A stretch of 64,000 bases of DNA from Diadema setosum (GCF_964275005.1 NC_092696.1:28028953-28092952); one strand, 5' to 3'. Shown: positions 11,981 to 23,229, counted from the stretch's first letter. Numbers and translations: made by a program. Notes: generated by a model from the sequence alone, not told the origin.

Positions 11981-12247
11981 GGCCCGAATTCACGAAGGTG
12001 GTACAATCTTGTCCATGGTTTAAACCATGGACAAGGACCGTGGAGCGCCAAGTGTTGCACGGAATATTTCGTTACGAAATCAGTCATTTCGTCGACGAAA
12101 TGTTGTCATTTCGTGACTAAATAATCATTTCGTCGACGAAATGACTGATTTCGTAACGAAATATTCCATGCGACACTTGGCGCTCCATGGTCCTTGTCCA
12201 TGGTTTAAACCATGGACAAGATTATACCACTTTCGTGAATTCGGGCC
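11981..12247. mobile_element. Large palindromic MITE (unit 1)
   Basis: Arms of about 120 bp begin GGCCCGAATTCACGAAGGTG and end with the complement. Within each arm lies a further 28-bp perfect palindrome (half-site CTTGTCCATGGTTT). The centre is built of ATTTCGTCGACGAAAT-type palindromes. The structure can form a long hairpin or cruciform with nested hairpins. Confidence 0.8.
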
Positions 12248-12800
12248 AAGAAGATTGAAAGAAAGAGGAACCGCACATTTGTAAGTAGCGGTGTATAATG
12301 CATGAATGACAGGAAGACACGATATTTTTATACCCATATAGAAAAAGTACAATTAAAAATCAGGTTATAGGAATTGTATGAGTTAATGACAGATATAAAC
12401 TATGAAACATAATATATTCATTCGAATTCTCAAAAAGTATGTACGTTTTGTGATTGAAATGTAAAGTCCTATGATATTTTTTTTTCTCTTGTGAAAAAAA
12501 ACAACAAAAACAGCAGTCCTTCGGAGCCGTGATTTATGCAGTGTATTGCTTATTAGAATATTAATTGGGATAGCATTCATATTGATGTCAAACTCTAAAA
12601 TTCATGAGGTGGGGGACAATTTATTAATTAGCAGAACTATAAGGATAAGCCCCCAACGCATCAATATTTCAAACACAGATTGCGGGAAAATGAATGAAAA
12701 TCAAATCAAGTGATTTCAATCCGTTGCGATTTATGCTGTGCGGCAGCTGATACTAATCTTACCTATTTAGAACTCCATATAAGATTCCTGTGTATCTATA

Positions 12801-13576
12801 GTTACGTTCAGACGGCAGGCCCTAACCTCGAGGTTTAGCTATTGCCCCCTAACTACGACGTGTGTCCACACGACGAATCTTAACCTCGAGGTTACGAAAC
12901 CTCGAGGTAAAGCTTCTGCCCCCCGTAACTACGAGTGGATCCCACTCGATGTTAAAACCACAAAACCGGAAGTTTCAGCCCACACTGCTATAACAAGACG
13001 TCTATTTATTCTTTAGTCCAATCCTGTCGGACTCGCTTACAGGTACTCTTGTTCTCTGTCGTATATGGTATGCAGAGATAGCACTGCACTGATGACCTTA
13101 TGCCTTTATGAAGATATTTGTCGAAAACATTTTTTTTTTTTTTTTTTTTAGCGTCGGAGAAGAAAATAGAATACAGTAGCGAGTTTGACGTGTTCAGTTT
13201 CAGAGATCAAGCGCATGGGAAGAAAAGATGATGTTGTTGTGTCGTGCGTCATAGGTTTTTCACGTGTAGTGTATTTGTGGTGTACGTTTGGGAGGTTGAC
13301 CCGGAAGCAGAGGGAAATTGTGGGGGCTGGAGTTTACGGCGAGGTCACTCTTAACTTCGAGTTCGTTGTTTTTTGTGTCCACACGGTGCTTAACTACGAG
13401 TGGGGACCCCCCGCGGCTCGTGGTTAGAGCGCTAACCATAAGATTTCTCGTGGCTCGAAACATCGAGCAAACCTCGAGGTTTGCTAACTACGAGTGCGTC
13501 TTCACGGTCCCTAACTACAAGCTCTAACCTCGAAGTTTCCTATCTTCGAGGTTAAGGGCTCCCGTCTGAACGTAAC
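12801..13576. mobile_element. 776-bp TIR element (unit 1)
   Basis: Bounded by inverted ends GTTACGTTCAGACGG and CCGTCTGAACGTAAC. Inside are many CCTCGAGGTT and AACTACGAG motifs in both orientations. No transposase is encoded; an 80-codon open frame inside is not called. It is a non-autonomous DNA element. A tRNA-like stretch lies at about 13411-13462. No clear target duplication. Confidence 0.7.
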
Positions 13577-14166
13577 TTATCTAATTTGCTATAATACACG
13601 TTTTGGAAAACAAACAAACTGAAAAGCTCTCACATCTTCTTCAATGAAAAAAAAACACACACACAAAAAGCGAACGTCTTACAAAGCCACGCGAGAAATT
13701 TAGGAAAAAGGTAGGCCTATACTGATATATACGAGTGATTTTAAAATTACCTGCAGGCCATTTTTATTCTAAAGAAAACAATGTCACTACAGGTCACAGC
13801 GACAACACTAAACACATTTGACTTGCTAATGTGCCAGATCCATGTAGACTGTACTTTGGACTATGTATCTTGATGAACTATCAATAGTATAAAGAATCAT
13901 TTACATATATCGCTGTTATAATCAGTGTCATAGAACTTCCTTTAACCGTACAGACTTTGAGGTAAACTAATTTCTTTTTAATCTTTCTCTGTTTTTCAAA
14001 AGCAGATAAAATCTATTGATTGATTGCAACCTGTCATGATAACCATCACATGACATTCCGCCGTGACGTCACATGATTCGTGTATCGGATTTCTTTTCAC
14101 ATGTTTCTGTGGTGATTTTGTAGACGGCAATGATTCCTTGTTTAGATGCAGCTCGATATTTAATAT

Positions 14167-14812
14167 TCATAGTGGCGTGATCCGATGTTCGTACATCTCA
14201 TGATAATACTTCATGGTCTCCTCGATACCGTCAATGACGTCGGAAGTCATCTTCTCTCGAGGTAGAGGGTCGCTGTTAGGCATGAAGGAAGAGCTGTGCA
14301 CAGCCCGTCCGTAGAAATTGGCCATCTTGAAGATCATGTCGTCGGCACACTGTTTCCACGTCTTACAGATATCCATTGAGGCGTCCCACTGTAGCAGGGA
14401 CTCACTGAACGGAAGACCGACGAGCTCGCAGTACTTCCGGAGCATCACTCGTGGGTTATTCAGGAGATCGTCGGTGTCGATTACGATGGGATTCGGATCG
14501 ATTTCGTCGCGGACGTAGTTCCACATATCGTAGACATCTCTGACGTAGTAGCCAGGACTCATGTGGAAGCAGTCGCGTTTGAGATTGAACGTCTTCGTTG
14601 CGCTTTCCGATAAAATACCGCGCTTGCGAAAATGCTTTAAATAGGTGTTTCGGAACGAGTAGACGGTGCGCTCAGGCGATCTGATGAGGAAAGTGTGGCG
14701 GTAACCCCATGGCAGGTAGCTTCGGGTTTTCTTGTCCACACCAAAGCCCATGTCCTTGACGAATACATGCTTTCCTCGCCTTGTCTCCAGCTGTTTTTTC
14801 ACATTCGCGTAT
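14167..14812 (-). CDS. Sulfotransferase-like gene B, exon 2
   Basis: The last coding exon of gene B follows a pyrimidine tract and CAG acceptor on the minus strand. It restores Ala106 (GC|A) and ends in a stop at 14167. With exon 1 the product is 320 residues. LIRSPERTVYSF (residues 148-159) keeps Arg150 and Ser158 with the eight-residue spacing of the PAPS 3'-phosphate motif. FHMSPGYYVRDVYDMWNYVR, VIDTDDLLNNPRVMLRKYCE and LPFSESLLQWDAS follow. It differs from gene C at residues 127 (Met vs Ile), 285 (Asn vs Pro, two base changes in one codon) and 320 (Leu vs Gln). No disabling change is visible. An antisense open frame over this exon is a shadow. Confidence 0.85.
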
Positions 14813-15239
14813 CTGAAAAACAACATCATGGAAAAGGAATGATAGAAGTCAGTGTAAATTCAAGGATAACGTAAAAAAAAAAAAAGCTTTGGAAAGCTTC
14901 TCTCATTCATAAGTTATTTCGTTTACGCGTAACAGCTTTTATCTCTGTGGACTGGAGTGTGGTTGACATAAGCCCTATATACAACATCAAATCCTGTCTC
15001 TTGCTTTTCTCTGACAATGCACACTCTTTTACGGTGAATTATACAGTACTTTGTAAATATTTATGTTCTTAAGTCACTATATTAGGGTAAACTTCACCAT
15101 CGACTACAGCAGAAATGTAATGTTTTGACACCAAATTGATAATGAAGTTATATGTGGCGGGTATACACATTTTTTTTTTTGTCAACATGCACACCCTCAC
15201 ACGTAATACAGTCATATAAGTGTTGACGCGTCTACGACA

Positions 15240-15440
15240 ACAACCCCCTTATAACCCCCTAGTAACCCTGATCCTAACCCTAACCCAGACCCTTCCCCTG
15301 ACCCTAACCCTAATCCTAATCCTGAACATAATTCTAACCCTAACCCAAACTCTAACGCTAAAGCTAATCATTACCCTAATCTTTACTCTAACCTGAAGAT
15401 TAACAAGTATCTAACGGGGGGGGGGGGGGGGGGGGGGGGG
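15240..15440. repeat. Degenerate telomere-like CCCTAA repeats plus poly(G)
   Basis: About 170 bp of imperfect CCCTAA/CCTAACC hexamers (ACCCTAACCC, CCTAATCC and similar), followed by an uninterrupted run of about 25 G. Resembles interstitial telomeric sequence or a telomere-like satellite. The same arrangement is in unit 2. Confidence 0.75.
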
Positions 15441-15481
15441 AGGGTAATTGCCCTCGGGGGTAATTGCCCTGATACGGTGTT

Positions 15482-15786
15482 CAGAGACTCCAACCCCAAG
15501 CACCTTCTGATCTGGAGATTCTCCCGCCCGAAGCTCCTAGCAAACGGGAGACTCCAAGTTGATGTGTGCGAAGCGCGAAGTTCCTAGGATTCTAGATGTT
15601 CTCTGGTGCTATCTAAGGCTTATTTTTTCAACATATACGATAGAAATAAGTAAGAAATCCTTTCCACCGGGAGACACAGAGCCAGGGCGGGAGAAATCAA
15701 ATCTCAAACGGGAGAACGGGAGATTGTGCAAAAATGGGCTTTCGGCGGGAGATCTCCCGTCGAAAACGGGAGAGTTGGAGTCTCTG
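15482..15786. mobile_element. 305-bp MITE with GGTGTT duplication (unit 1)
   Basis: Termini CAGAGACTCCAAC and GTTGGAGTCTCTG are perfect inverted repeats. GGTGTT abuts both ends (15476-15481 and 15787-15792). The interior is rich in CGGGAG/CTCCCG, including CGGGAGATCTCCCG. CAG ends suggest a hAT-like origin, though the visible duplication is 6 bp rather than 8. Confidence 0.8.
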
Positions 15787-15841
15787 GGTGTTGACACACG
15801 TACATAGGGTTGTCATCTACATAAGTATCACTTGTTCTTAC

Positions 15842-16158
15842 GCAATTCGGTCGGTCTGGATGTTGGTGCCCGTCATCTTACGCATTAGTTCAGTCGCCTT
15901 CGCGAAGATCTCCTCGTTTCCGTCTAGCTCCATAGGGATGTCTTGTCCCGTTGCGTGCTTCACTTCGAACGTAGTCAGCTTGCAGTAGACGTAGGGCTCG
16001 AACCAGACTTCCATACCGTCGATGAAGCTCAAACATTTCGTCAACGCCGTGGAGACGGTGCGAGGAATACACCAGAGGAATACGCGCGCTCCTTCCCCGT
16101 CTCCCGCGGCCACCGAGGCCATCGAGTTGGTCGTCCCGTCTGGATGGTCATCCGCCAT
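15842..16158 (-). CDS. Sulfotransferase-like gene B, exon 1
   Basis: Starts at an ATG at 16158 (context GCAAAATGG), reading MADDHPDGTTNSMAS and then ARVFLWCIPRTVSTALTKCL. The PAPS 5'-phosphosulfate-type loop CIPRTVST is at residues 30-37, then FIDGMEVWFEPYVYC and ATGQDIPMELDGNEEIF. The donor GTAAGA is in phase 2. The frame stays open upstream to another ATG at 16392. In gene C the upstream sequence is shifted by indels and does not encode the same extension, so the conserved MA-(D/N)-DHPDG start is preferred. Compared with gene C it has Asp3, Val16, Asp20 and Gly21 instead of Asn, Ala, Glu and Arg. Confidence 0.85.
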
Positions 16159-16435
16159 TTTGCAATCTATAGGCTGCCTCACGTCCTTGCTACTTTCCGT
16201 CTTCAAGGCCACGATTTGAATTGACGAAAACACAACTTGTATATCCTTTATAATACTTTGACAAATATCTAGTCTCAACAAGATTCTTTTAAGAAAATCA
16301 AAGAGAGGTCTGAATAAGCAGTCACAGATTTTGCTCGCGGCTGTGTGTCGGGTCCTAGTATAAAGTTCTGAAGTAGTGATTTGGCAAATCAAACACTTTT
16401 AGCAGTGAACCTTTGCCCGTTGAAGTAGTCAAGTA

Positions 16436-16925
16436 CAAATTGAAGATCTGAATATAAGAACGACCCAAGTCCAATTTTTGGCCAAATTTAGTTTGACATG
16501 GGAAATTGTAGCTTATGCATGGACTCATCTTGTGTATAAATGATAAATCCTTATTACCCTCGGAAGTGCCTGAAATGAATGAGTTAAATCTTATATGAAT
16601 GTAAGAAGGAAGGACTTGGGTCATTCTTACATTCATATTATAGCGCCCTCTCTCGTCCTTCTTTCATCTCTATAGCAGAATATCATGTACAATATATATG
16701 ATTCAAAGAACGACCCAAGTCCATCACACAAAATGGCCTCTCCACAATTAATGTAAATGTTAATTGTCATAATAATATATGTTTTAATTTGTATATACAA
16801 TGTTGCCTTCCCATCACAGTTAAATAGAATATTATTGGACAAATAAAAAAGACGAAGTTTTTTTAAGTTTACTCGAAATGGTCTTCCATGGACTTGGGTC
16901 GTTCTTATATTCAGATACTCAATTG
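16436..16925. mobile_element. 490-bp TA-flanked TIR element, unit 1 only
   Basis: Imperfect inverted ends CAAATTGAAGATCTGAATAT and the matching right end run into GAACGACCCAAGTCCA. TA flanks both sides. The GAACGACCCAAGTCC motif occurs four times in alternating orientation (about 16458, 16610, 16708, 16889), so the element looks like two inverted-repeat modules side by side. It is absent from unit 2, where 24437-24452 holds a short CAATA-AC-TATTG sequence instead. Confidence 0.75.
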
Positions 16926-17440
16926 TATGATCAACTTCGCTGAGATTTATGACCACGAGCACTAAGGAAAGAACAGTTCACACAAATCTGTCAAAATATT
17001 CTATGCATGCAAAACCTTTGCGTGCACGTACTCACACCAATGATATATATAAAACGTAAAGTGATTATCTATTTCTAACGTCAATGAACGATATACTCTA
17101 AATGAAATCCCTTCTGTCTAGAACAAATCTTGAGAAATAAGGGTCTTTCAGATCAGTCACCAACTTTGAGAAAGAAACCTAACTCCTCACGTACAAAATG
17201 ATCGTGATAATTCAGCAATGAAATTGCTGAATTGCTCACGACTGTACATAAAATTCATGATGCATACATATAAATATAACAAAACTGTGTAATACTTGTA
17301 CTACAAATATATAACTCTTTGTACATATAGAGTGAAATGCATATAAATATAAGAATTTCGATATATTGCTCGATGCGGGTATGTGTATAACTTGTACATA
17401 TGCAGGTATGTGTTTGTGCATTTAGTGTCTGTGTGTGTAT

Positions 17441-17767
17441 TCAAGTGCATGGTTTTGCGTGTTTGCAGCAATGACATTGCTGAATTGCTCCCATTTGTAC
17501 ATGAAAGACATGCACACATAAAATGTAACAAAATAACCTAGGTACTACAAATAATAATCGCAACTCGTATCAATGTAAACTTGAGATTCCGAAATGTAAT
17601 AGTGTATTCAAGTGCATGGTTTTGCGTGTTTGCAGCAATGACATTGCTGAATTGCTCCCATTTGTACATGAAAGACATGCACACATAAAATGTAACAAAA
17701 TAACCTAGGTACTACAAATAATAATCGCAACTCGTATCAATGTAAACTTGAGATTCCGAAATGTAAT
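17441..17767. repeat. 167-bp direct repeat, two units
   Basis: TCAAGTGCATGGTTTTGCGT begins at 17441 and again at 17608, and the following ~160 bp are repeated essentially without change. Unit 2 of the large duplication has a single copy (about 24877-25035). Each copy contains a small hairpin around GCAGCAATGACATTGCTG. Confidence 0.9.
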
Positions 17768-17970
17768 ACGGAATTTTACAGGCGATCATTACTATTTTGT
17801 ACGCTTAGCAGTATCTTACTGGAATGATTTGCCATTAGAGACACGCTGTTCCCCTAACTTAGGATTCTGTTTAAAAGTAGATTATGATATGTGTGTGTGT
17901 GTGTGTTTTTTTTTTTATATCAAGAAATATGTTTTACTCAATGACTAATACCCACACAGTTATATAAGTT
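17735..17970 (+). mobile_element. Non-LTR retrotransposon C-terminal fragment (unit 1)
   Basis: The plus-strand frame reads LRFRNVIRNFTG, then LAVSYWNDLPLETR. The V-x-x-WN-x-LP motif is typical of the tail of CR1/Daphne-like ORF2 proteins. It is truncated at 17970, where an inverted endonuclease piece begins. The counterpart in unit 2 keeps the full 3' end. Confidence 0.7.
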
Positions 17971-18100
17971 TCGAGATTAAGGGCAAAAATGAGGCTGATA
18001 AAAGTATTTCAAGAAACTCTTGTGACATGATATCATTTTTTATCAAATCAATATTAAAATCACCCATTACAAAAACATTTTTATTAATTATAGAATTATA
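17971..18100 (-). mobile_element. Non-LTR endonuclease fragment at duplication junction
   Basis: The minus-strand frame, open throughout, reads NVFVMGDFNIDLIKND and then EFLEILLSASFLPLISK. This is the GDFN box and following region of an apurinic-like endonuclease of a CR1-superfamily retrotransposon. It fills exactly the gap between the two duplication units and is inverted relative to the retrotransposon tail beside it. Confidence 0.75.
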
Positions 18101-18250
18101 CAATTATCTTTCGTCATTTCGAAATTTCGTCATAACCGAATATTCAATAAAGAACAAATAGTGGATAATTTTGCGGCCTGAATTTTTACTGCGTTGTATA
18201 ACCTGAATTTCGTTTTCGAACAGTGCTCGTTGTAATGGGAGTGCACTGTA
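18101..18250. mobile_element. Tigger/pogo-like MITE, truncated (unit 2)
   Basis: Retains the interior and right terminus GGGAGTGCACTG-TA but lacks the first ~40 bp, showing that the duplication breakpoint fell inside the element. Confidence 0.75.
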
Positions 18251-19959
18251 GCAAACATCGCTCTGTTTACACGGAACATTTCGGCGTGTAGGAGCTATGG
18301 AAAGAGGTCACTAAGACTTAAATTCTAGAATATTGATTGTAAAAACTGTTTCAATTGCACTGGCCTTGATGCATTTTCCTGCACTGTAGAATTCCAAAAC
18401 TTTGCAGACCATGTTGAATAAAGATATTGTTGTTTTTGTATCTTTATACCAAAGGTTGTAAACCTGTCTGTAGACTACAAATTTCTTTCTTCTACGTTTC
18501 AGCTGCCTTGCCGATTATTGTATAAAGTCCAAACTTTTCTTTCACGATAATATAGATCGCGGGGAAAATCTAATCATGATATACATAACATAATGTAAAA
18601 GTAATGAAGTAGGATGTCATCTTATGATCCTGCTGAACACTATACCTACACAGTGATAATCAGTTTACGATTATTCCGTAGTAACTGTTATACCCAAAGT
18701 TCACCTTTGGGTAGAAGTGTAGGTGGGAGAATAAGGTTGATAGATGATGATGATGTGTGTTTTAATACAACAAATGATTGTATTGCGGGATATCTAAGTG
18801 TCTACTTTTTTTCTCTCAAAAAGTATTGCATTATTTTAGGTTTTTACCATTATATTGTAGACGGATCTAAACACTGTGACTCGTATTCTACAGTAAACCC
18901 AGGTTTAAACACACTTTAGACCCAGACGTGGGTTTAAACTAGGTCCAAGTTTTTAGCAGAATACGGGCCTGTATGCTTGCGCTCAGAGCTAATTTGGTAA
19001 TGGGATATATCTATCTGGTATTTTAGTATTAAGAAAGGTTGTTTATACTCTGTAGAGAAATCGATGCTTCATGAATTCGCAAAGATTCTGCTCTTCATGG
19101 AATTAGTTTTCGGGTTAAAGAGGTCATAAGGGGTCTTAATGTAAATGATGAATACCCGTTTTTGTTAGAGATACCGCATCAATTAGTGGAAGAAAATGTT
19201 GTTTGAACTTTTCGCACAAGATTCTGAATTTTAACTTCATGAGATTAACATATTACGTTATCATCGAGTTCCCGTTCTGATGAAAATACCATTAGCACTT
19301 TTGACAATTAATTAGTATAGAGGTTATCAAAATATTGAGCATAAAATTTTCTTTAGAAATGGTGTACGGGAAAAGATTGATTATAAAGAAATGCGTGAGT
19401 GAAATGAAAAGATTGATGACATGGTGGGCTATGAGGAATTTTACTTTATGGGTAAAATATTCCCTACATTACATGTTTTAAATGGAATGGGAAAATAAAA
19501 TCAAAAGGAATGTTATGAAATGCTTCAGATTTATGCTAGGCGAATTTGGATTTAGGATTTTCAATCATTTCTAGTTACTCTGTTAATGTTAAAGGGATGG
19601 TACAGTATTGGTGGAGATGAGAATTGGGCTTTTAACTGAGAATTGAGAATCGGGCTTCATGAGCAGTTATAATCACTCTGAAATGATAATCATATACAAT
19701 ATTTTATTATTTTCATTTCGTTTTATATAGTTTCCAACACATGATTACAACATTTGAATGCACATAATAACACAGCAATGTAATGAAAAACAAGCTATGA
19801 ATAGTGATACAGCCTGAATTTGTAGACAAATACTGAAAAAAAAAATGTTTGAAATGGAAGGGACTGTTAAAGAGCAGACCTTGTAATTTGCAGTCCCCCT
19901 GTTAAAAAAGATTGAAAAAACCCTCGGACAGAGAAGAAGTACGCTCATACAGACACAAG

Positions 19960-20243
19960 GGCCCGAATTCACGAAGGTGGTACAATCTTGTCCATGGTTT
20001 AAACCATGGACAAGGACCGTGGAGCGCCAAGTGTTGCACGGAATATTTCGTTACGAAATCAGTCATTTCGTCGACGAAATGACCATTTCGACGAAATGTT
20101 GTCATTTCGTGACTAAATAATCATTTCGTCGACGAAATGACTGATTTCGTAACGAAATATTCCATGCGACACTTGGCGCTCCACGGTCCTTGTCCATGGT
20201 TTAAACCATGGACAAGATTGTACCACCTTCGTGAATTCGGGCC
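19960..20243. mobile_element. Large palindromic MITE (unit 2)
   Basis: Same element as 11981-12247, with about 17 extra bases near the centre (an additional CATTTCGACGAAATG-type motif), so the hairpin tip differs between copies. Confidence 0.8.
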
Positions 20244-20795
20244 AAGAAGATTGAAAGAAAGAGGAACCGTACATTTGTAAGTAGCGGTGTATAATGCATG
20301 AATGACAGGAAGACACGATATTTTTATACCCATATAGAAAAAGTACAATTAAAAATCAGGTTATAGGAATTGTATGAGTTAATGACAGATATAAACTATG
20401 AAACATAATATATTCATTCGAATTCTCAAAAAGTATGTACGTTTTGTGATTGAAATGTAAAGTCCTATGATATTTTTTTTTTCTCGTGAAAAAAAAAACA
20501 ACAAAAACAGCAGTCCTTCGGAGCCGTGATTTATGCAGTGTATTGCTTATTAGAATATTAATTGGGAAAGCATTCATATTGATGTCAAACTGTAAAATTC
20601 ATGAGGTGGGGGACAATTCATTAATTAGCAGAACTATAAGGATAAGCCCCCAACGCATCAATATTTCAAACACAGATTGCGGGAAAATGAATGAAAATCA
20701 AATCAAGTGATTTCAATCCGTTGCGATTTATGCTGTGCGGCAGCTGATACTAATCTTACCTATTTAGAACTCCATATAAGATTCCTGTGTATATA

Positions 20796-21569
20796 GTTAC
20801 GTTCAGACGGCAGGCCCTAACCTCGAGGTTTAGCTATTGCCCCCTAACTACGACGTGTGTCCACACGACGAATCTTAACCTCGAGGTTACGAAACCTCGA
20901 GGTAAAGCTTCTGCCCCCCGTAACTACGAGTGGATCCCACTCGATGTTAAAACCACAAAACCGGAAGTTTCAGCCCACACTGCTATAACAAGACGTCTAT
21001 TTATTCTTTAGTCCAATCCTGTCGGACTCGCTTACAGGTACTCTTGTTCTCTGTCGTATATGGTATGCAGAGATAGCACTGCACTGATGACTTTATGCCT
21101 TTATGAAGATATTTGTCGAAAACATTTTTTTTTTTTTTTTTTTTTAGCGTCGGAGAAGAATATAGAATACAGTAACGAGTTTGACGTGTTCAGTTTCAGA
21201 GATCAAGCGCATGGGAAGAAAAGATGATGTTGTTGTGTCGTGCGTCATAGGTTTTTCACGTGTAGTGTATTTGTGGTGTACGTTTGGGAGGTTGACCCGG
21301 AAGCAGAGGGAAATTGTGGGGGCTGGAGTTTACGGCGAGGTCACTCTTAACTTCGAGTTCGTTGTTTTTTGTGTCCACACGGTGCTTAACTACGAGTGGG
21401 GACCCCCCGCGGCTCGTGGTTAGAGCGCTAACCATAAGATTTCTCGTGGCTCGAAACATCGAGCAAACCTCGAGGTTTGCTAACTACGAGTGCGTCTTCA
21501 CGGTCCCTAACTACAAGCTCTAACCTCGAAGTTTCCTATCTTCGAGGTTAAGGGCTCCCGTCTGAACGT
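20796..21569. mobile_element. TIR element with CAGACGG ends (unit 2)
   Basis: Copy of 12801-13576. The right terminus has lost two bases (GAACGTC rather than GAACGTAAC). Confidence 0.7.
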
Positions 21570-22168
21570 CTTATCTAATTTGCTACAATACACGTTTTGG
21601 AAAACAAACAAACTGAAAAGCTCTCACATCTTCTTCAATGAAAAAAAAAAAACAAAACACACACACAAAAAGCGAACGTCTTACAAAGCCACGCGAGAAA
21701 TTTAGGAAAAAGGTAGGCCTATACTGATATATACGAGTGATTTTAAAATTACCTGCAGGCCATTTTTATTCTAAAGAAAACAATGTCACTACAGGTCACA
21801 GCGACAACACTAAACACATTTGACTTGCTAATGTGCCAGATCCATGTAGACTGTACTTTGGACTATGTATCTTGATGAACTATCAATAGTATAAAGAATC
21901 ATTTGAATATATCGCTGTTATAATCAGTGTCATAGAACTTCCTTTAACCGTACAGACTTTGAGGTAAACTAATTTCTTTTTAATCTTTCTCTGTTTTTCA
22001 AAAGCAGATAAAATCTATTGATTGATTGCAACCTGTCATGATAACCATCACATGACATTCCACCGTGACGTCACATGATTCGTGTATCGGATTTCTTTTC
22101 ACATGTTTCTGTGGTGATTTTGTAGACGGCAATGATTCCTTGTTTAGATGCAGCTCGATATTTGATAT

Positions 22169-22814
22169 TCATTGTGGCGTGATCCGATGTTCGTACATCT
22201 CATGATAATACTTCATGGTCTCCTCGATACCGTCAATGACGTCGGAAGTCATCTTCTCTCGAGGTAAAGGGTCGCTGGGAGGCATGAAGGAAGAGCTGTG
22301 CACAGCCCGTCCGTAGAAATTGGCCATCTTGAAGATCATGTCGTCGGCACACTGTTTCCACGTCTTACAAATATCCATTGAGGCGTCCCACTGTAGCAGG
22401 GACTCACTGAACGGAAGACCGACGAGCTCGCAGTACTTCCGGAGCATCACTCGTGGGTTATTCAGGAGATCGTCGGTGTCGATTACGATGGGATTCGGAT
22501 CGATTTCGTCGCGGACGTAGTTCCACATATCGTAGACATCTCTGACGTAGTAGCCAGGACTCATGTGGAAGCAGTCGCGTTTGAGATTGAACGTCTTCGT
22601 TGCGCTTTCCGATAAAATACCGCGCTTGCGAAAATGCTTTAAATAGGTGTTTCGGAACGAGTAGACGGTGCGCTCAGGCGATCTGATGAGGAAAGTGTGG
22701 CGGTAACCCCATGGCAGGTAGCTTCGGGTTTTCTTGTCCACACCAAAGCCAATGTCCTTGACGAATACATGCTTTCCTCGCCTTGTCTCCAGCTGTTTTT
22801 TGACATTCGCGTAT
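22169..22814 (-). CDS. Sulfotransferase-like gene C, exon 2
   Basis: Equivalent to exon 2 of gene B, with the same CAG acceptor and stop position. Product with exon 1: 320 residues. The 3'-phosphate-type motif LIRSPERTVYSF is unchanged. Ile127, Pro285 and Gln320 distinguish it from B. Pro285 matches gene A (FLPPSEP), so Asn285 in B is probably derived. The frame is intact. Confidence 0.85.
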
Positions 22815-23229
22815 CTGAAAAACAACATCATGGAAAAGGAATGATAGAAGTCAGTGTAAATTCAAGGATAACGTAAAAAAAAAGCTTTGGAAAGCTTCTC
22901 TCATTCATAAGTTATTTCGTTTACGCGTAACAGCTTTTATCTCTGTGGACTGGAGTGTGGTTGACATAAGCCCTATATACAACATCAAATCCTGTCTCTT
23001 GCTTTTCTCTGACAATGCACACTCTTTTACGGTGAATTATACAGTACTTTGTAAATATTTATGTTCTTAAGTCACTATATTAGGGTAAACTTCACCATCG
23101 ACTACAGCAGAAATGTAATGTTTTGACACCAAATTGATAATGAAGTTATATGTGGCGGGTATACACATTTTTTTTTTCAACATGCACACCCTCACACGTA
23201 ATACAGTCATATAAGTGTTGACGCGTCTA

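Larger units (their letters stand above)
14813..15841 (-). other. Intron of gene B with MITE and telomere-like repeats
   Basis: A 1029 bp intron, GTAAGA to CAG on the minus strand. It contains the degenerate CCCTAA tract, a poly(G) run and the 305-bp MITE. The MITE ends only about 55 bp from the splice donor. Confidence 0.75.
10117..17970. repeat. Segmental tandem duplication, unit 1
   Basis: This 7.9 kb unit matches 18101-25223 almost base for base over most of its length. In the coding exons, divergence is roughly 1 percent by eye. It contains gene B, a Tigger-like MITE remnant, a piggyBac-like fragment, a palindromic MITE, a 776-bp TIR element, degenerate telomere-like repeats, a 305-bp MITE and a retrotransposon tail. 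Differences from unit 2 include a 490-bp TIR element (16436-16925) and an extra 167-bp repeat (17441-17767). Confidence 0.95.

Noticed and set aside
13185..13527. 80- and 69-codon frames repeated in both units
   Set aside because: They lie inside a non-autonomous TIR element rich in palindromic words.
17971..18100. Twin-priming inversion of a single retrotransposon insertion
   Set aside because: Twin priming puts the inverted piece 5' of a complete 3' end; here the tail lacks its 3' terminus and the inverted piece is on the wrong side.
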